The position numbers and the translations under genes are program-made. A model generated the notes under the pieces. That model was not told where the DNA came from. It did no database searches and saw nothing but the letters and a program-made list of their open reading frames with translations. A DNA stretch of 64,000 nt from Rhexocercosporidium sp. MPI-PUGE-AT-0058 (taxonomy: Eukaryota; Ascomycota; Leotiomycetes; Helotiales), in the NCBI GenBank assembly GCA_020746875.1, contig JAGTJL010000003.1, positions 310,001 to 374,000 of the forward strand. Reading direction: 5' to 3'. This document shows, piece by piece, positions 1-10,808 of this stretch. How positions within the stretch are numbered: the stretch's first letter is position 1; the number at the start of each line of letters is the position of its first letter.

Positions 1-742
1 AGTTGAAACCCATGGGGCAAGTACCCGCGTGAGCCTTTAATTTCTCCTGTGCCCATTTCTCCTGCTTCACCAGCTCCTCGCCTTCGAGTTCCGCGATTTT
101 GGTTTGCTTCTCAGCCATGCTGATATCGTGTGCACTCCTGAAGGCAGTCTTGAACTTCGGAGTCGCGGCACTCTTGCTTGGACGGCTTTCGTACGCAAGG
201 CTTTTTGGAATTTTTGCTCTTCGGACAGGAGACCTGTCTCTTCTCTGACTCTCTTTCTTCTCAGGCTTCTTCTCGGGTTTCCTTTCGACCTTCTTCTCGA
301 CCTTTTTCTCAGGCTTTTTCTCAGGCTTCTTCTCCTTCACAGGCTCACTAAATGTACTCTTGAACTGACTGAAGTCAGGTTCATCCGCATACGTATCCGT
401 ATCATCCACCTCCTTCCTAACTTTCTCCTTCTCCTTCGCCTCTTTCTGTTTCGGCTTCGAAGACTTCGCCGTCGAACTTGAACTCGCTTTCTTCTCGTCA
501 TCTCTAAACATTGCACTGTCCAGCCGTGAGGACGAAGGAGGTCCGGTGCGGTCCCGAGTAAACATGTTCTTCAGGAGCGATGTCTTAGGAGCTTGAGCTT
601 GATCTGTCTTCTTGGAGCTTGTGGTTGAGTGGCTGCTTCTTCGTTTGTGGAGTGAGTGACGGTCGTCTTCTTCATCTGATTCGTTCTTGGTGGGCTTCTT
701 CGATTTCGAGCTTGAGCTGCGGGAGCTTTCGTTGGGTGCCAT
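1..742 (-). CDS. Lys/Glu/Ser-rich conserved hypothetical protein, 3' end cut by window edge
   Basis: An uninterrupted minus-strand frame runs from an ATG at 742 off the left edge, giving at least 247 codons with no stop. The N-terminal half is very rich in Ser, Lys and Glu, with a run of KPEKK/KVEKK-type repeats at about residues 130-160, so it is probably disordered. The last visible part (residues about 205-247) is an ordered, charged helix followed by a CPMGF motif that may begin a small Cys-containing domain beyond the edge. Low-complexity composition makes the opposite strand appear as a Leu/Arg-rich frame, which is an artefact. I do not recognise the family. The start is supported by the absence of an upstream in-frame ATG close by and by the typical MAPNESS-like opening. 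No intron is needed in the visible part. Confidence 0.7.
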   Translation of the reverse strand, partial: MAPNESSRSSSSKSKKPTKNESDEEDDRHSLHKRRSSHSTTSSKKTDQAQAPKTSLLKNMFTRDRTGPPSSSRLDSAMFRDDEKKASSSSTAKSSKPKQKEAKEKEKVRKEVDDTDTYADEPDFSQFKSTFSEPVKEKKPEKKPEKKVEKKVERKPEKKPEKKESQRRDRSPVRRAKIPKSLAYESRPSKSAATPKFKTAFRSAHDISMAEKQTKIAELEGEELVKQEKWAQEKLKAHAGTCPMGFN

Positions 743-1121
743 GGTGAGTTGTGGTATGGATGTGGTGGAGATGGGTTTGTATGGAAGAGATGCTGAAGGG
801 GGTTGAGGGTAGACATTGAGATGCCTGTCAGTTCAGAGGATTGCTGGCTTTTTAAGCACCCCTGGCAAGAAGATGGAATGATGAGCTGTAGACAATCACA
901 GCAAATTCTGATGACCCCTCAAATTATGATTGTAGCTATCGCGATCCAAGGACACAGGTGCACAATGAGTAAGAAAAAGACACATGTCAATTTGGAAAGT
1001 CACCCATTATTCATTGGTCAATCCAAAGTAGTCAGAACCCAGACAACTCCTCCTCCAACCCATCCTATCCAAAAAAAAAAAAAAAAACTCCATGTAAACA
1101 TCCATTGCAGACATCTCTTCA
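743..1121. other. Intergenic region with an A17 run
   Basis: This spacer is the 5' flank of the truncated gene on the left and the 3' flank of the sugar transporter on the right. It holds a 17-base run of A ending near 1087. I see no supportable gene. Confidence 0.5.
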
Positions 1122-2681
1122 TCAGTCAACCCTTCTCACCCTCCCCCAAACCTCATCGGGATCCTTCTTCCCCTTCGTCTCAGGCACTTTCCAACTAACG
1201 AAAACAAAACAAGCCGCCGCCAGACCTGCAAAGACAAAATACGCCCAACCCCTTCCCCCAAGCCTCTCATTCAAGAACGTGTTCAAAATAGGGAAGAACT
1301 GCGCCACCAAGAATGTAGCCACATAATTAGCACCCAGAGCCCAACTCTGCGTCGCGCCGACGGCTTCAGTGCCCACCAGCTCACTCGCCATCATGAATGG
1401 CACGGGACCGAGACCGGTCGCGAAGAAGGCTACGAAGAGGAGGACGGAAATGGCGGAGAGGAGCTTGAATTCCCAGCGGAGAGAGAGTGCGAGACAGAGG
1501 GACATGGTGCCCATTCCTGAGATGGAGACGAGGAGGCAGGTTTTGCGCCCGATTTTGTCGGCAAGGGGTGCGCATGCTATGGTGGTGAAGAGGTTGACGA
1601 CTGAGATTATGATAGTGAGGAGTGAGGAGGTGATTGGGAGAACGCCGTGCAGGAGGGAGACGGAATACATCATGATACTGTTGATACCACAGAGCTGCTG
1701 CGCACACATGATGCCTATGACGGCGATAATTGCGGGTCGGTAGAAGGGATCTCGAATGACTTGGAAGAATCCGACGTGCGCCACTGACTTTGAGGAGGCT
1801 TTACTCGTGGTGGATGGGCGTCTTTCTCGAGATTCAGGATCAACCAACAAGCGCTCTTCCTCTTCGACGTCCTTATCAACATTCCAATCCTCGATCTCTT
1901 CCGCAATAGACGATCCTTGGCCGCGAATACGTTGTAGAGTTCGAACAGCCTGTTGAGGATTCTTATGTGCTGCCAACCAAGCAGGACTCTCCGGAACAAA
2001 ACACAACCCTAGTCCTTGAACCAAGCCAATCCCTCCTCCAACAGCCAATATGATCCTCCACAACGACCCCTTGCTGAAATAGAATCCCAAAGTCTGCGTA
2101 ATCAGAATACCGATATTGATGGTTACCTGCGTCATAGATCCAAACAAGCCCCTCTCCTTCGGCGGCGCAACCTCAGAGATGTATATCGGCACAATAACCG
2201 TCGAGGCACCAGCGCCGATGCCAGCCAGGAATCGCCCAATAGACATAATCGGCACAGTGCCAGCCAGCGTCGCAAGACAAGACCCCAACACGAAGAAGAC
2301 ACTCGTAATTCGCATAGCTAATAGTCTGCCATAGCTCCCAGCTATCTGACCAGAGGTTATAGCACCGATGAAGCCACCGAGGACGAACATCGAGGACAGC
2401 GCTGCGAATTCGGCCTCGTTCATGGGGATGCATTGGGGGAGCCTGGAGTCGGGTTGCGAGCCAACTTCGTCGGCGATAGAGGTCTTTTTACAGGTAATGA
2501 CATCTTGAGGGGCGTTGAGTTCAGACTGTTTGTATTAGATATATTAAGATCCAAGTCGGAGAGGGGAAGGAAGTACGAGGTGGTATCCAAACTGGAGGGG
2601 TCCTAGAGTGGATATGAAGATCAGATAGACCAGATAGAGCGTAACATCGCGAATGCACTGCCTGACGCCGGTGGAAGCCAT
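1122..2681 (-). CDS. MFS sugar transporter, VPS73/GLUT-like
   Basis: Two exons, 2577-2681 and 1122-2525, join in phase 0 across a 51-nt intron (GTAC...ACAG) to give 502 aa. The join creates QFGYHLSELNAPQ, a hallmark of the first membrane segment of fungal VPS73/GLUT-type sugar porters. Further family signatures are GRFLAGIGAGAST with YISEVAP after it, PESPAWL at the end of the N-terminal half, ADKIGRK in the second half and a C-terminal VPETKGK. About twelve hydrophobic segments are visible, with an acidic cytoplasmic loop (VEEEERLL) in the middle. It should move a hexose or related sugar across the plasma or vacuolar membrane by proton symport or facilitated diffusion. The substrate cannot be read from sequence. 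The longer start at 2681 is preferred to the internal ATG at 2423 because it supplies the missing first helix. Confidence 0.92.
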
Positions 2682-3523
2682 AGCAGAGGTATTTTGATTG
2701 CGGGGAACGATGGAGCAGTTACATTTCTGTGCAACGCAAGTATATTGTGTTGTTTGTGGTCGTGGAACGCTGGAGGCACGTTGTGATGTCTCTGGCGTTA
2801 GTTAGTATGCGCCTGAGTGAATTGTGCATGATTATGAAACCGAGGGATTTGTGCAGCACTTATGCTGTTAGCCGAATCCCCTAATGCTGAGCGCACCCCT
2901 CGACTTCTCTTGTCAACAATGGAAACTGGAAAAAATGAAGCATAAGGGCTATGTAAAAACTCCATGTTGCCCTTATAATTCCAATGTTCTTGCATGGGAT
3001 AGTTTGACAGGAAAAGAAAAGGAGACGATCATCCACTCTCCGCTTCCCCAGTCGCATGGTTCAACTCAACTCTTCTGAAGTCAACAACTACCTCCCTAGG
3101 GACTATTCGGATTCTCTTAGGAACAACTAGCTGGAGTTTCGCTGATCAAATAGTATGTTTCCCCAGCATCAATTAACTAACTGTGGAGAATTCTCTAGAA
3201 TAAATACCAGTACGCCAAATTAATCCAGCTGAAATACCAACTTGTGTGAAGCCAAATCTAGGTCAGACTTGCATTACCTTGTCGATGTCACATCAGCGGT
3301 CATGTACATGAACATCAAGCATTTCAAATTTTACACACGCAGCAATATATTTATTAACTGTGTTTCAACATATACATACAGTTGCTACGGCAGAGTACCC
3401 TAGTTTCACAAAATGCTTGTCCGATGTAAACTTGTCTTGACGATAGCAAACGAGATGTTCACAATATTTGCTTTCATGTGGCCTTCTATAGTTGTTGATT
3501 GGTACAATAGGTACATGACCAAT
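2682..3523. other. Intergenic region carrying copy A of a diverged repeat
   Basis: Promoter side of the sugar transporter and 3' flank of the 99-aa gene. It contains a block at about 3208-3320 that resembles 4523-4632 (see the repeat entries). Nothing else is supportable. Confidence 0.5.
3208..3320 (+). repeat. Diverged direct repeat, copy A
   Basis: The stretch reads TGAAATAC, then CAACTTGTGTGAAGCCAAAT, then CGATG and CATCAGCGG. All of these are matched in order and spacing by copy B at 4523-4632. Many differences are C/T or G/A, as repeat-induced point mutation would leave. The two copies flank the 99-aa gene. Confidence 0.6.
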
Positions 3524-3884
3524 TTACTTATTCACTTCCTCGCTTTTCAGTTTCTTCGGCATCCATTCTTCAGGATTAAGTGGTCCCTTGCCGTCACCGG
3601 TCCAACCTTTGATGCCTCGACTTCCGCCACCACTTGCGGTGTGGTCCTGGAAATCTCCATCTGGAAACTCTGCTGCTTTACCTGAGCGATCCACCTCAGA
3701 GCCCTTAGACAGCATCAGTAACGGCATAGCTAGTAATGGAAAATATTGCAGATGACGGGCTTACCGGCTGGTCCGCACCATGAACTAGATTTCCGAGGCC
3801 AGGATCAGCCTTCCATTCAGCATCCGCCCGGGCATCGTCAGTCCTCTGCGGCTCCTCCGTTCGTCGATACAATCCGCTTGACAT
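3524..3884 (-). CDS. Small hydrophilic protein of unknown function (99 aa)
   Basis: Two exons, 3765-3884 and 3524-3703, are separated by a 61-nt intron (GTAAGC...CTAAG) and join in phase 0 to give 99 aa. The protein is charged and Gly-rich with no signal peptide or membrane segment. The C-terminal half has a GGGSRGIKGWTGDG patch and a basic tail ending in KLKSEEVNK. The first exon opens MSSGLYRRTEEP. I do not recognise a family; the composition resembles small stress-related hydrophilic proteins, but that is only an impression. A longer upstream frame exists without splicing, but it lacks coding character and I treat it as 5' UTR. It is flanked on both sides by copies of a diverged repeat. 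Confidence 0.65.
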
Positions 3885-4873
3885 TTTTGAGTTTGCGTTG
3901 TTGGTGTTTCTGCGAGTCAACAATTGAGACTTTATGTGGAACAGAATGAACCCGAGAGGGCAAGAAAGGATTGATATATATCTACTTCGTGATAAGTCAT
4001 GAGCGGGGCATTGGGGTGACTTCATTGATGATGTCAGTCAGTATCAATTGTACGAAGTAGTAGGGATCGTGCCCACGACATTGCGTCAGCCATGCCGATT
4101 TTCAATTCTTAATGGTTGAATCAAAACAGAGTACCGACAGCAAGGAGGTACAAGGGAAGGGAGGACTTGGCGCTGCTGTAAGGCAATCTACTAAAGTTTG
4201 TATTGCACTCCCTACAACCTCCTACAGCTAAGAGTGCAACGTATCGATAGAGTGCACTAGAATCGTCTTTAGAATTATGATAGCGTGCGAGCTCGAAGGT
4301 AGTTCTACGCTGGTTTAGAAGGGTATTCTCGCTTGTAGAAGTGGTATGTGCGCCTTCCAGGTTGTGTATGTGTGTGCCTTGTGGCCTCAAGACGGAGTAC
4401 TTATACCTTCGTACCTCCTGCCTTTCTTCAACCCCAAGAATATATTAAGCTACAGAGAGGAGCCTTCAGAATCGTGGCAGCTTGTTAGCACACGGGTAGT
4501 CCCCGAGAACACAAATCTTGACTAGTGCACCAAAACGATGCGACTGAAATACAGTACCAACTCACGTGAAGCCAAATGCCAGGCCCCGCCATGCTTTGGC
4601 GATGTTTCATCAGCGGGCCACTGCATCAAAGGGAACGTCGAGAGCTGTGCATGTTGCATGGGCTTGTCTCGTCAAACCGTATTCTTTGTTGCGTACTCCA
4701 TCCGAACCTCACCTGCTCTACTCTCTTCTTCACCCTCCTCCGCACCCTCAAAACCTTTTCCTCTTCCTACCCACCGTTCGTGATAACTCCAGGTTATTGC
4801 ATTCCGCTCATTGAACGTTCTCCCCACCACGAGGCTATCACCAGGCTGAACGTTGTTATACTCTCGTTCAACA
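3885..4873. other. Intergenic region carrying copy B of a diverged repeat
   Basis: Shared upstream region of the 99-aa gene (minus) and the eIF4E-like gene (plus). It contains repeat copy B at 4523-4632 and a pyrimidine-rich stretch at about 4710-4780. Short frames here look random. Confidence 0.5.
4523..4632 (+). repeat. Diverged direct repeat, copy B
   Basis: Partner of 3208-3320. The shared backbone includes TGAAATAC, GTGAAGCCAAAT, CGATG and CATCAGCGG in the same order. This copy keeps more C residues (for example GGCCCCGCC where copy A has GGTCAGAC), so copy A looks like the more mutated version. Confidence 0.6.
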
Positions 4874-5829
4874 ATGGCAATGAGACCATCCCTCCTCACC
4901 AGAGGCCTCCCAACAGCCTCTGGACCAACTGATACCGGCTCTCCTGCTGAGCAGCGTGATGATGCGAAGAAGAATATGTTGAAGGCCATGAGGCCGTTGC
5001 CAACGCAGCATTACTGGAATGTGTATTTTGACAGGTAAGCCTATATTGAAGCTGACACCCCCAGCCTTCGACAATCCTCAACTCCACTTCCCATACATCT
5101 ATCTCCCCTTTAATACAACGTTCAATACTAATCCTTCCTCTTTCTCAAACAACAGACAACAAAAAGACCAGCCCAAATCCTCAGATGGGACCTACACGGC
5201 CACACTCGAGCAACTCGGCTCGCAGATCGAGTCTGTCCAGGATTTCTGGCGCTACAACAACAACACGCCCGTCGACCAGATCAAGATGCGCGAGTCCATC
5301 TACCTGTTCAAGCAGGGCTTCCAACCCGTCTGGGAGGACAGGAGGAACATAGATGGTGGCAGCTGGACGTTCAGGGTGCCGAAGGTGAACGGGCCCGATT
5401 TCTGGACGAGGGTCCAGCTTATGGCTATTGGGGAGAAGTTGCAGAGTTGTCTGGATGTCGGTGAGTGGTTCCCCCTCCCTACTCAATCTCTAAGGCCAAG
5501 GGTCAGAGAAAGAAAATCCACAAGATATAGACGGAAAAGGAATGTATGGAGCGAAGTTCTAACATCCCATCTCACCAGGCGACCAACTCGCAGGCGTCGG
5601 CCTCTCCGTCCGCTTCAACTCCCATCTGATATCAATCTGGCACCGCGCCGGCTCGAACCAAAAATCTATCGACGCCATCCTCGCAACCGTGCTCGAGGAA
5701 CTGCCCGCCGAGCTGAAGCCAAAACCAGACAACTACTTCTACAAGAAGCACTCTGACCACGCTGGCTTCAAGGCGCCTGCTCCTGAACCCACTGGTCCTA
5801 TTCCTGCTATCCAGGCCCCGAAAGCATGA
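4874..5829 (+). CDS. Class II eIF4E (4E-HP-like cap-binding protein)
   Basis: Three exons, 4874-5034, 5156-5460 and 5579-5829, give 238 aa with intact phases. The core matches the eIF4E fold: HYWNVYF near residue 46, VQDFWRYNNN, then YLFKQGFQPVWEDRRN with the conserved cap-stacking Trp, GGSWTFRVPK, and the C-terminal block ending IWHRAG. At the position of the first cap-stacking Trp of canonical eIF4E1 the alignment places Tyr (SDGTY), as in 4E-HP/class II proteins. These bind the cap more weakly and usually repress or specialise translation. It acts in the cytoplasm on mRNA 5' ends. The N-terminal 40 residues are variable and Pro/Ser-rich. A second ATG two codons downstream (4880) is an alternative start. 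The C-terminal PAPEPTGPIPAIQAPKA tail is unstructured. Confidence 0.93.
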
Positions 5830-6254
5830 TACCCCTCCGGCCGCATATTTCGAAAGCGAAAGGATATATAAAGAAGGCTAGTCATGAAGTGACTTGATTT
5901 AATCTACCTTATAGATGCTATTTCACGCTATGCATTTTTCGAGTTGGGGAATGGGTGTTATGACATGAATTGCATATTTCCCGGCGTTTTCTGCTCAAAG
6001 TCCTATCTGAAGTCTCCTTTTCATTATAAAGTGTAGCCCAAATGGAATGCAATCGACGATGGTCTCTGAGGCCATTCGCGTTTTCTAGATATGACATCCT
6101 CGCCCAATCCAATGCAAATGCAGATGCAACGTGTCAATGCTCAACTTCATGTTGGCATGATCCAAAAACGCCTTCTAAAATGTACAGAATGGTATCCTTT
6201 TTAACATACAAAACAACGTAAATCAAGACCGCTCGCGGAAGACGATCAACACCT
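5830..6254. other. Convergent 3' flanks
   Basis: Spacer between the convergent eIF4E-like and polyphosphatase genes. I see nothing beyond probable 3' UTRs. Confidence 0.5.
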
Positions 6255-7390
6255 TCACTTCCCTTGGCCGTCTTTGCAATTCACGTGTACGATCTTTCTA
6301 GTGTGGTCCGATGGACCACCTTCGATGACTACGGCTGTGAGCTTTCCACCTCTTAGACATCCTGTGTCGACTCCTATGCTGTACTTCTCTACTTGGAGAC
6401 CTTGGTGGGAATCGTGACCGTAGATGACGGTCGTACGCTCGTGTTTGGGGAGTTTCTTCTGGAACTTATTCCAGACCTACACAGAATTAGCAATGGATGG
6501 TCGTAGGAAAATACCAGGAGGTTTACCTTTCTCCATTTCGTGCCATCTCTCCCGTCACTGGGAACTCCATGCTTTCCGATCGTCCGCATATTCATGACCA
6601 GTAATGGATCTTGCTTCTCTAGTTTGACTCCAGGTGCCAGGCCAGCATGAACCACAACCACCTCACCCATTGACCCCAACTTCCCTACTCTCAATATTAC
6701 CGGGCATTCCTTCAACCACTTGATCCTCTTATGTCCCAATGCCTTCACCAGCGCCCGATCCTTATAATCCCCATGACTGAAGCTCTCCTCCTCGAGCATA
6801 TCCTTCTTCTTATCCTTATCCTCGCTTGGTCCGGGAGATCCGGTATCCATATGCTTGCTCTTCATATCCGCATCCACAAGTATAATGCGATCCTCATGAT
6901 TCCCTCTAACACCAGTCGCGCCCATCTCCATCGCCAGGTCCACCACGCCGGGAGAATCGGGTCCCTTGGAAATCATATCCCCGGCTAAGATCAAGTGATC
7001 GTGCTTCTTGTTGAACTTGACTTTGTCCAGCAAAGCCTGCAACTCCTCCTTCATCCCGTGCACATCGCCCACGATTATGAGACGGCCGGAATGCCGGTGT
7101 TTGCCTGTTTCAGGTAGGAAGGTCGAGGGCAGGTCCATGAGTTGGATCATGTCTGATAAGGCAGGATGTTGGCCCAGACCGTATTGCTCCGGTATGAGCG
7201 GCGTGGGCTCGGGGGGCTTGGATGCCTCTTCTTTGGCTTTCACATCCATGGTTTCGGTACGGTTGATGAAGAAGACGAGGGATAGCCAGGAGATGATACC
7301 GAGGAAGGCGACGAGAATAAACAGCGGGCGTCTAGATCTTGCTCTCTTTGACGGCGGCGTATCCAGTGGAAGAAGTATTGAAGGAGCCAT
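6255..7390 (-). CDS. PPN2: ApaH-like phosphatase, PPN2-type endopolyphosphatase
   Basis: Two exons, 6527-7390 and 6255-6476, join in phase 0 over a 50-nt intron to give 361 aa. Residues about 22-42 form a single hydrophobic anchor after a basic cluster (type II membrane topology). The phosphatase core follows: GDVHG (108-112), GDMISKGPDS (from 138), GNHED (163-167), VVHAG in the middle, and YGHDSHQG plus IGVDTGCLRGG in exon 2. These are the metal-binding and catalytic motifs of the ApaH-like branch of PPP phosphatases. In yeast this branch with an N-terminal anchor is Ppn2, the zinc-dependent vacuolar endopolyphosphatase, so a role in vacuolar polyphosphate turnover is likely. A Lys/Asp/Glu-rich insert (about residues 178-200) sits after the GNHED block. 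Confidence 0.85.
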
Positions 7391-8161
7391 TCGGGCGGTA
7401 TCCGAGGGAGTCTTGGAGGGGGGAAGTCGAGGAGAGAAGAACAGGATTTTCCTGTCTCTCGGCAGGTTCGGATTCGCGCGGTGATGCTCAGCAGAGGTAT
7501 TCTCGTCCTATTTCGAAACCCTCCACAGATGCCTTTCAGTGCTGATTATTGTGCTGGCTCGTTCTGCGAGAATGAGCATGACTAGGAAGCATCCTCGCCT
7601 CCGCGCAGGATATTTCCATTCTCGTCAAGAGACTACTTGACTGAAGTGATTGTACGGCGCACGCACCCCGGCACTATGACGAAGCCTGCTCGGCGCCAAA
7701 CTTTAAAATCTTGGGGGCCACTACGGGGGTACCTCCACTGTTCCAGTGTCTTTAATTGAGCGGAATTGTAGATGATTGATTGTTGATTAAGAGAAACGAG
7801 AATGAACATATCTGGTTGCTCTATCTAGGTAGTTCGTCTATTCTGTGCAACCATAAACCGATTGTACAACACTGATCAGGTCCGGAACTTGATCTGCCTT
7901 ATACAGTACCGTAACTGTAACTGTTCCCTCGCGGCAGCTTCGCCCGCAAACGCGACAGCCCAAGCGTGGCCTTGCCTCCCCAGCCACACCTCACAGCCTT
8001 GAAAGTCTCCAGGCTTCGACACCAGTTCCAAGCTCTATGTGGTGAACAAATAACTTGACCTCTTACCACCTGGCAACATCTTGCCAATTTCCTCGTTCTC
8101 TCTTTCTTTCCTTTCATACAAACGACTTCTTCTTCTTCTTCTGGCAAGGACATTCCAAATC
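7391..8161. other. Divergent promoter region
   Basis: Shared upstream region of the PPN2-like (minus) and NUS1-like (plus) genes. Pyrimidine-rich tracts occur just before the NUS1 start (about 8090-8145). No gene is supportable. Confidence 0.5.
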
Positions 8162-9287
8162 ATGCCTCGCGCAACCCGAGAAACCCAGATCTACAGGAAA
8201 GATGCAAAGCTCAACCACAACCTCTTGACGAAAGAAGAGAGGGAGAGGCTCATACAGGTCAACCTCTCACTCCCAACTAACAGTACATCAATTGCTAACA
8301 TCCCGCAGCCATACCTCCCTTCACCACCTTCACAATCCCCTTCAAGACGTGCAGGGAGTACGAGCATCCCAACAATCCGCATCGACAAACCACAAGCCCA
8401 TTCCAGACTCGGAGTCCGCAAATTCCTTCGCAACCAACTACACGCCCTCCTTTACGCTATAGTGCACACCATTTTCTCTGTTTATATACGGTTACGGCAG
8501 GCGTACCATGCTGTCAAGGACAGGATACTGGCGATTCTGTATTACCACCACCGAACCCCCGAGCTGATTCAGAAGGATGTCAAGGGATTGAGTAGGTTAC
8601 CGAATCACCTCAGTGTGATATTGAAGCTGGAAGATGGGGGGAGAGGTGGTGCTGGGTTAGAAGCTCTTGTGGATGAGGTTGCCGAGATTTCTGCTTGGTG
8701 TGCTTGTGTGGGCATACCTATGCTTTCCATATACGAGAAGACTGGTACGTCTCACCATCCCAAGTGCCGAATCTCACTAACAGGTAGTAGGTGTTCTCAA
8801 GGGCTACGTCCCAGCAACCCACCGAACAATCTCAAGGAAACTATCTTCGTATTTCGGACCTCAACAACCAGCTTTGTCCTTACGAGCACCTCACGTCCCA
8901 TCCATGGAATCAGCCTCCAGCACACCCACCAGCGAAACCCCTCACTCACCTGTTCAGAACCTCTCCGTACTCCTCCTCTCCGCCGAAGACGGCAGAGACT
9001 CACTAGTAGATCTTACCAAGACACTGGCCGAGATGTCCCAACATTCTAAGCTCTCACCAAACGACATCAGCATCGAACTAGTCGACGCCGAGCTATCAGA
9101 AAGTGTGATGGGCGAGCCGGAACTTCTGATCCTCTTCGGGCCTACTGTAGAGCTGTCAGGTTACCCTCCCTGGCAGGTACGACTTACGGAGATCTTTCAC
9201 GTGCAGGATAACCAGGGTGTTGGGTATCAGGTGTTTTTGAGGGCGTTGTATAACTTTGCTAATGCTCAGATGAGGTTTGGGAGATAG
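8162..9287 (+). CDS. NUS1: NUS1, dehydrodolichyl diphosphate synthase complex subunit
   Basis: Three exons, 8162-8257, 8309-8744 and 8791-9287, give 342 aa. The C-terminus carries the cis-prenyltransferase accessory-subunit block (RLTEIF, QVFLRALYNFANAQMRFGR), with the final R-x-G type motif that contacts the partner's active site. A hydrophobic stretch around FLRNQLHALLYAIVHTIFSV fits membrane attachment at the ER. It would pair with Rer2/Srt1-type cis-prenyltransferase to make the dolichol backbone for N-glycosylation and GPI anchors. The first intron is 51 nt, in frame, with a GTCAAC donor and a good GCTAAC branch site, so retention would only insert 17 residues. The second is 46 nt and has three overlapping acceptors (CAG, GTAG, TAG); only the last gives the YEKTGVLKGY frame. 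Confidence 0.9.
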
Positions 9288-9847
9288 ATTAGATCGTTGA
9301 TATATATACATATGTATCGAGAGGTGCTGGGTACGCCCCATATTTTCAAATGGTGTCCTCTTCTCTTCTTCAAAGGTTGTTTCGATATGGCATGTTTGTA
9401 CATTGCGCTAGTAGCTGCATTGTACGATATCTGCCAGTGGTACTAGTTTCTAGTGTTTAGTGGCACATTCACACAACATTCCAAGTTTGGCCATTTCTTG
9501 CTGTATGGCTTTCAAGCAGGTCACTTCTCTGTCCTCTTCCCCTTCTCGTTACATAAGTCACATCAATCCGAGCACGTCACAGGAAGTCGAGCTACCATCG
9601 AGCTACTATGATAAGCAACTCTGTGGATAGATTCGTAGTTTGGTATTACTCTTTGAGAGATACCAACCTTAACATACGTTCCCTCACTTCGTCCATCCCT
9701 TCACAAGGCCAGAATCATAGCCAGATAGCAAACCATTACCTCATAGCTGCCATATCGCTCATCCCAAATTCGCCAAACTCCCAAATCCATACCCATCCCA
9801 AACTCCACATGCCATTCCCGATTCCCAAAGTAAACAAAGCCCACCCA
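9288..9847. other. Convergent 3' flanks
   Basis: Spacer between NUS1 and the EF-hand gene. A plus-strand frame over 9608-10276 is the antisense shadow of the EF-hand exon. Confidence 0.5.
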
Positions 9848-10589
9848 TCACCTCCACATCCCTGCTCTCCTCATAATCGCCTCAAACTCATCCCTCTCAA
9901 CCCCATTCGCAACGCCGGCCCCACCATTCGCCTCCAAAATCATCCTCCGCATCAACTCCTCATCGACATCCTCCTTCAGAATCCTCGCAACCCTCTTCAG
10001 CGTCGCGAGCGTGATCTTGCCCTCCGCGCCACCCGACGTGAACATCGAGAACGCCTCGTCGACCTCCTGAGTATGCGTATCGGATGTTCGGGTACGGCTG
10101 TGGAATTTGATCGCGCAGATCGCGACGAAGGAACTGTAGAGGGCGAAACCATCGTTATCGGGGTCGAGGATCTCGATGAATTCGTCGTGTTCTTCGCGGG
10201 AGGGCGGGATGCCGAGTGCTCTAATCATAAAATTGTATATCAGCTTCTATGCTTTCTCCAATCATGTTCCATATGAAAGAGAAATCTTCGTAGAACTGGA
10301 GGGGCATAGAGGGGTCGCACGACATACTTCATAGCTCTCTTCACATCTCCAATGGGAATGACTTTCTCCTTCTCTCCCTCAACCGACTCCTGGAATAGCT
10401 CGAAAGCCTCCTGAATCTCTACCTCCTCTGCTGCTGTGATGTTGTTCTCCTTTGCGAGCTTCGAGGGTCGCTGGGTAGCTGTCGACGCCTCGGCCGGCTC
10501 CGCAGCACGGCGTTTTGGTGGCTGGGAATTTGGAGTTAGCTACATAGTTACAGAAATATTGATAAAGGAATACAGTTTTGACTTACCAT
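9848..10589 (-). CDS. EF-hand (calmodulin/centrin-like) protein
   Basis: Three exons, 10587-10589 (just the ATG), 10328-10521 and 9848-10220, give 189 aa; phases close exactly. The N-terminus is basic and Pro-rich (MPPKRRAAEP), perhaps nuclear. Two pairs of EF-hand-like helices follow. The first pair spans EIQEAFELFQ to RAMKALGIPP. A loop DPDNDGFALYSSF has Asp at the first coordinating positions but Ser instead of Glu at position 12, so calcium binding is probably weak. The third unit starts VDEAFSMFTSGGAEGKIT, and the last ends FEAIMRRAGMWR. Overall architecture is centrin/Cdc31- or calmodulin-like, but I cannot choose the orthologue. The intron begins directly after the start codon. The gene is divergent from MED8, with about 220 bp between starts. 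Confidence 0.82.
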
Positions 10590-10808
10590 GTTGCGCGACA
10601 GAGAGGTTGTCCGGTTTGTCGAACAATCGTGGAGTCTAAGTTGGGTTTTGTTTTCCATGACGCGGGATGCCTTGCGCCGCGAGGCTGAGAGCACGCTAAA
10701 ACATCAATTCAATCACAGCTCGACATTCACACTCAACTCACCCGACTACTTCTACTTAGAACGGCTTCTTCTTCGAAGGACACGGCCAATTCCCTACAAC
10801 CTGTAATC

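Noticed and set aside
104..481. Leu/Arg-rich plus-strand frame
   Set aside because: Antisense shadow of the Lys/Glu-rich truncated gene on the minus strand; composition is explained by that gene.
4121..4390. Minus-strand frame of 89 codons
   Set aside because: No motif, no good start context, and lies in repeat-bearing intergenic sequence.
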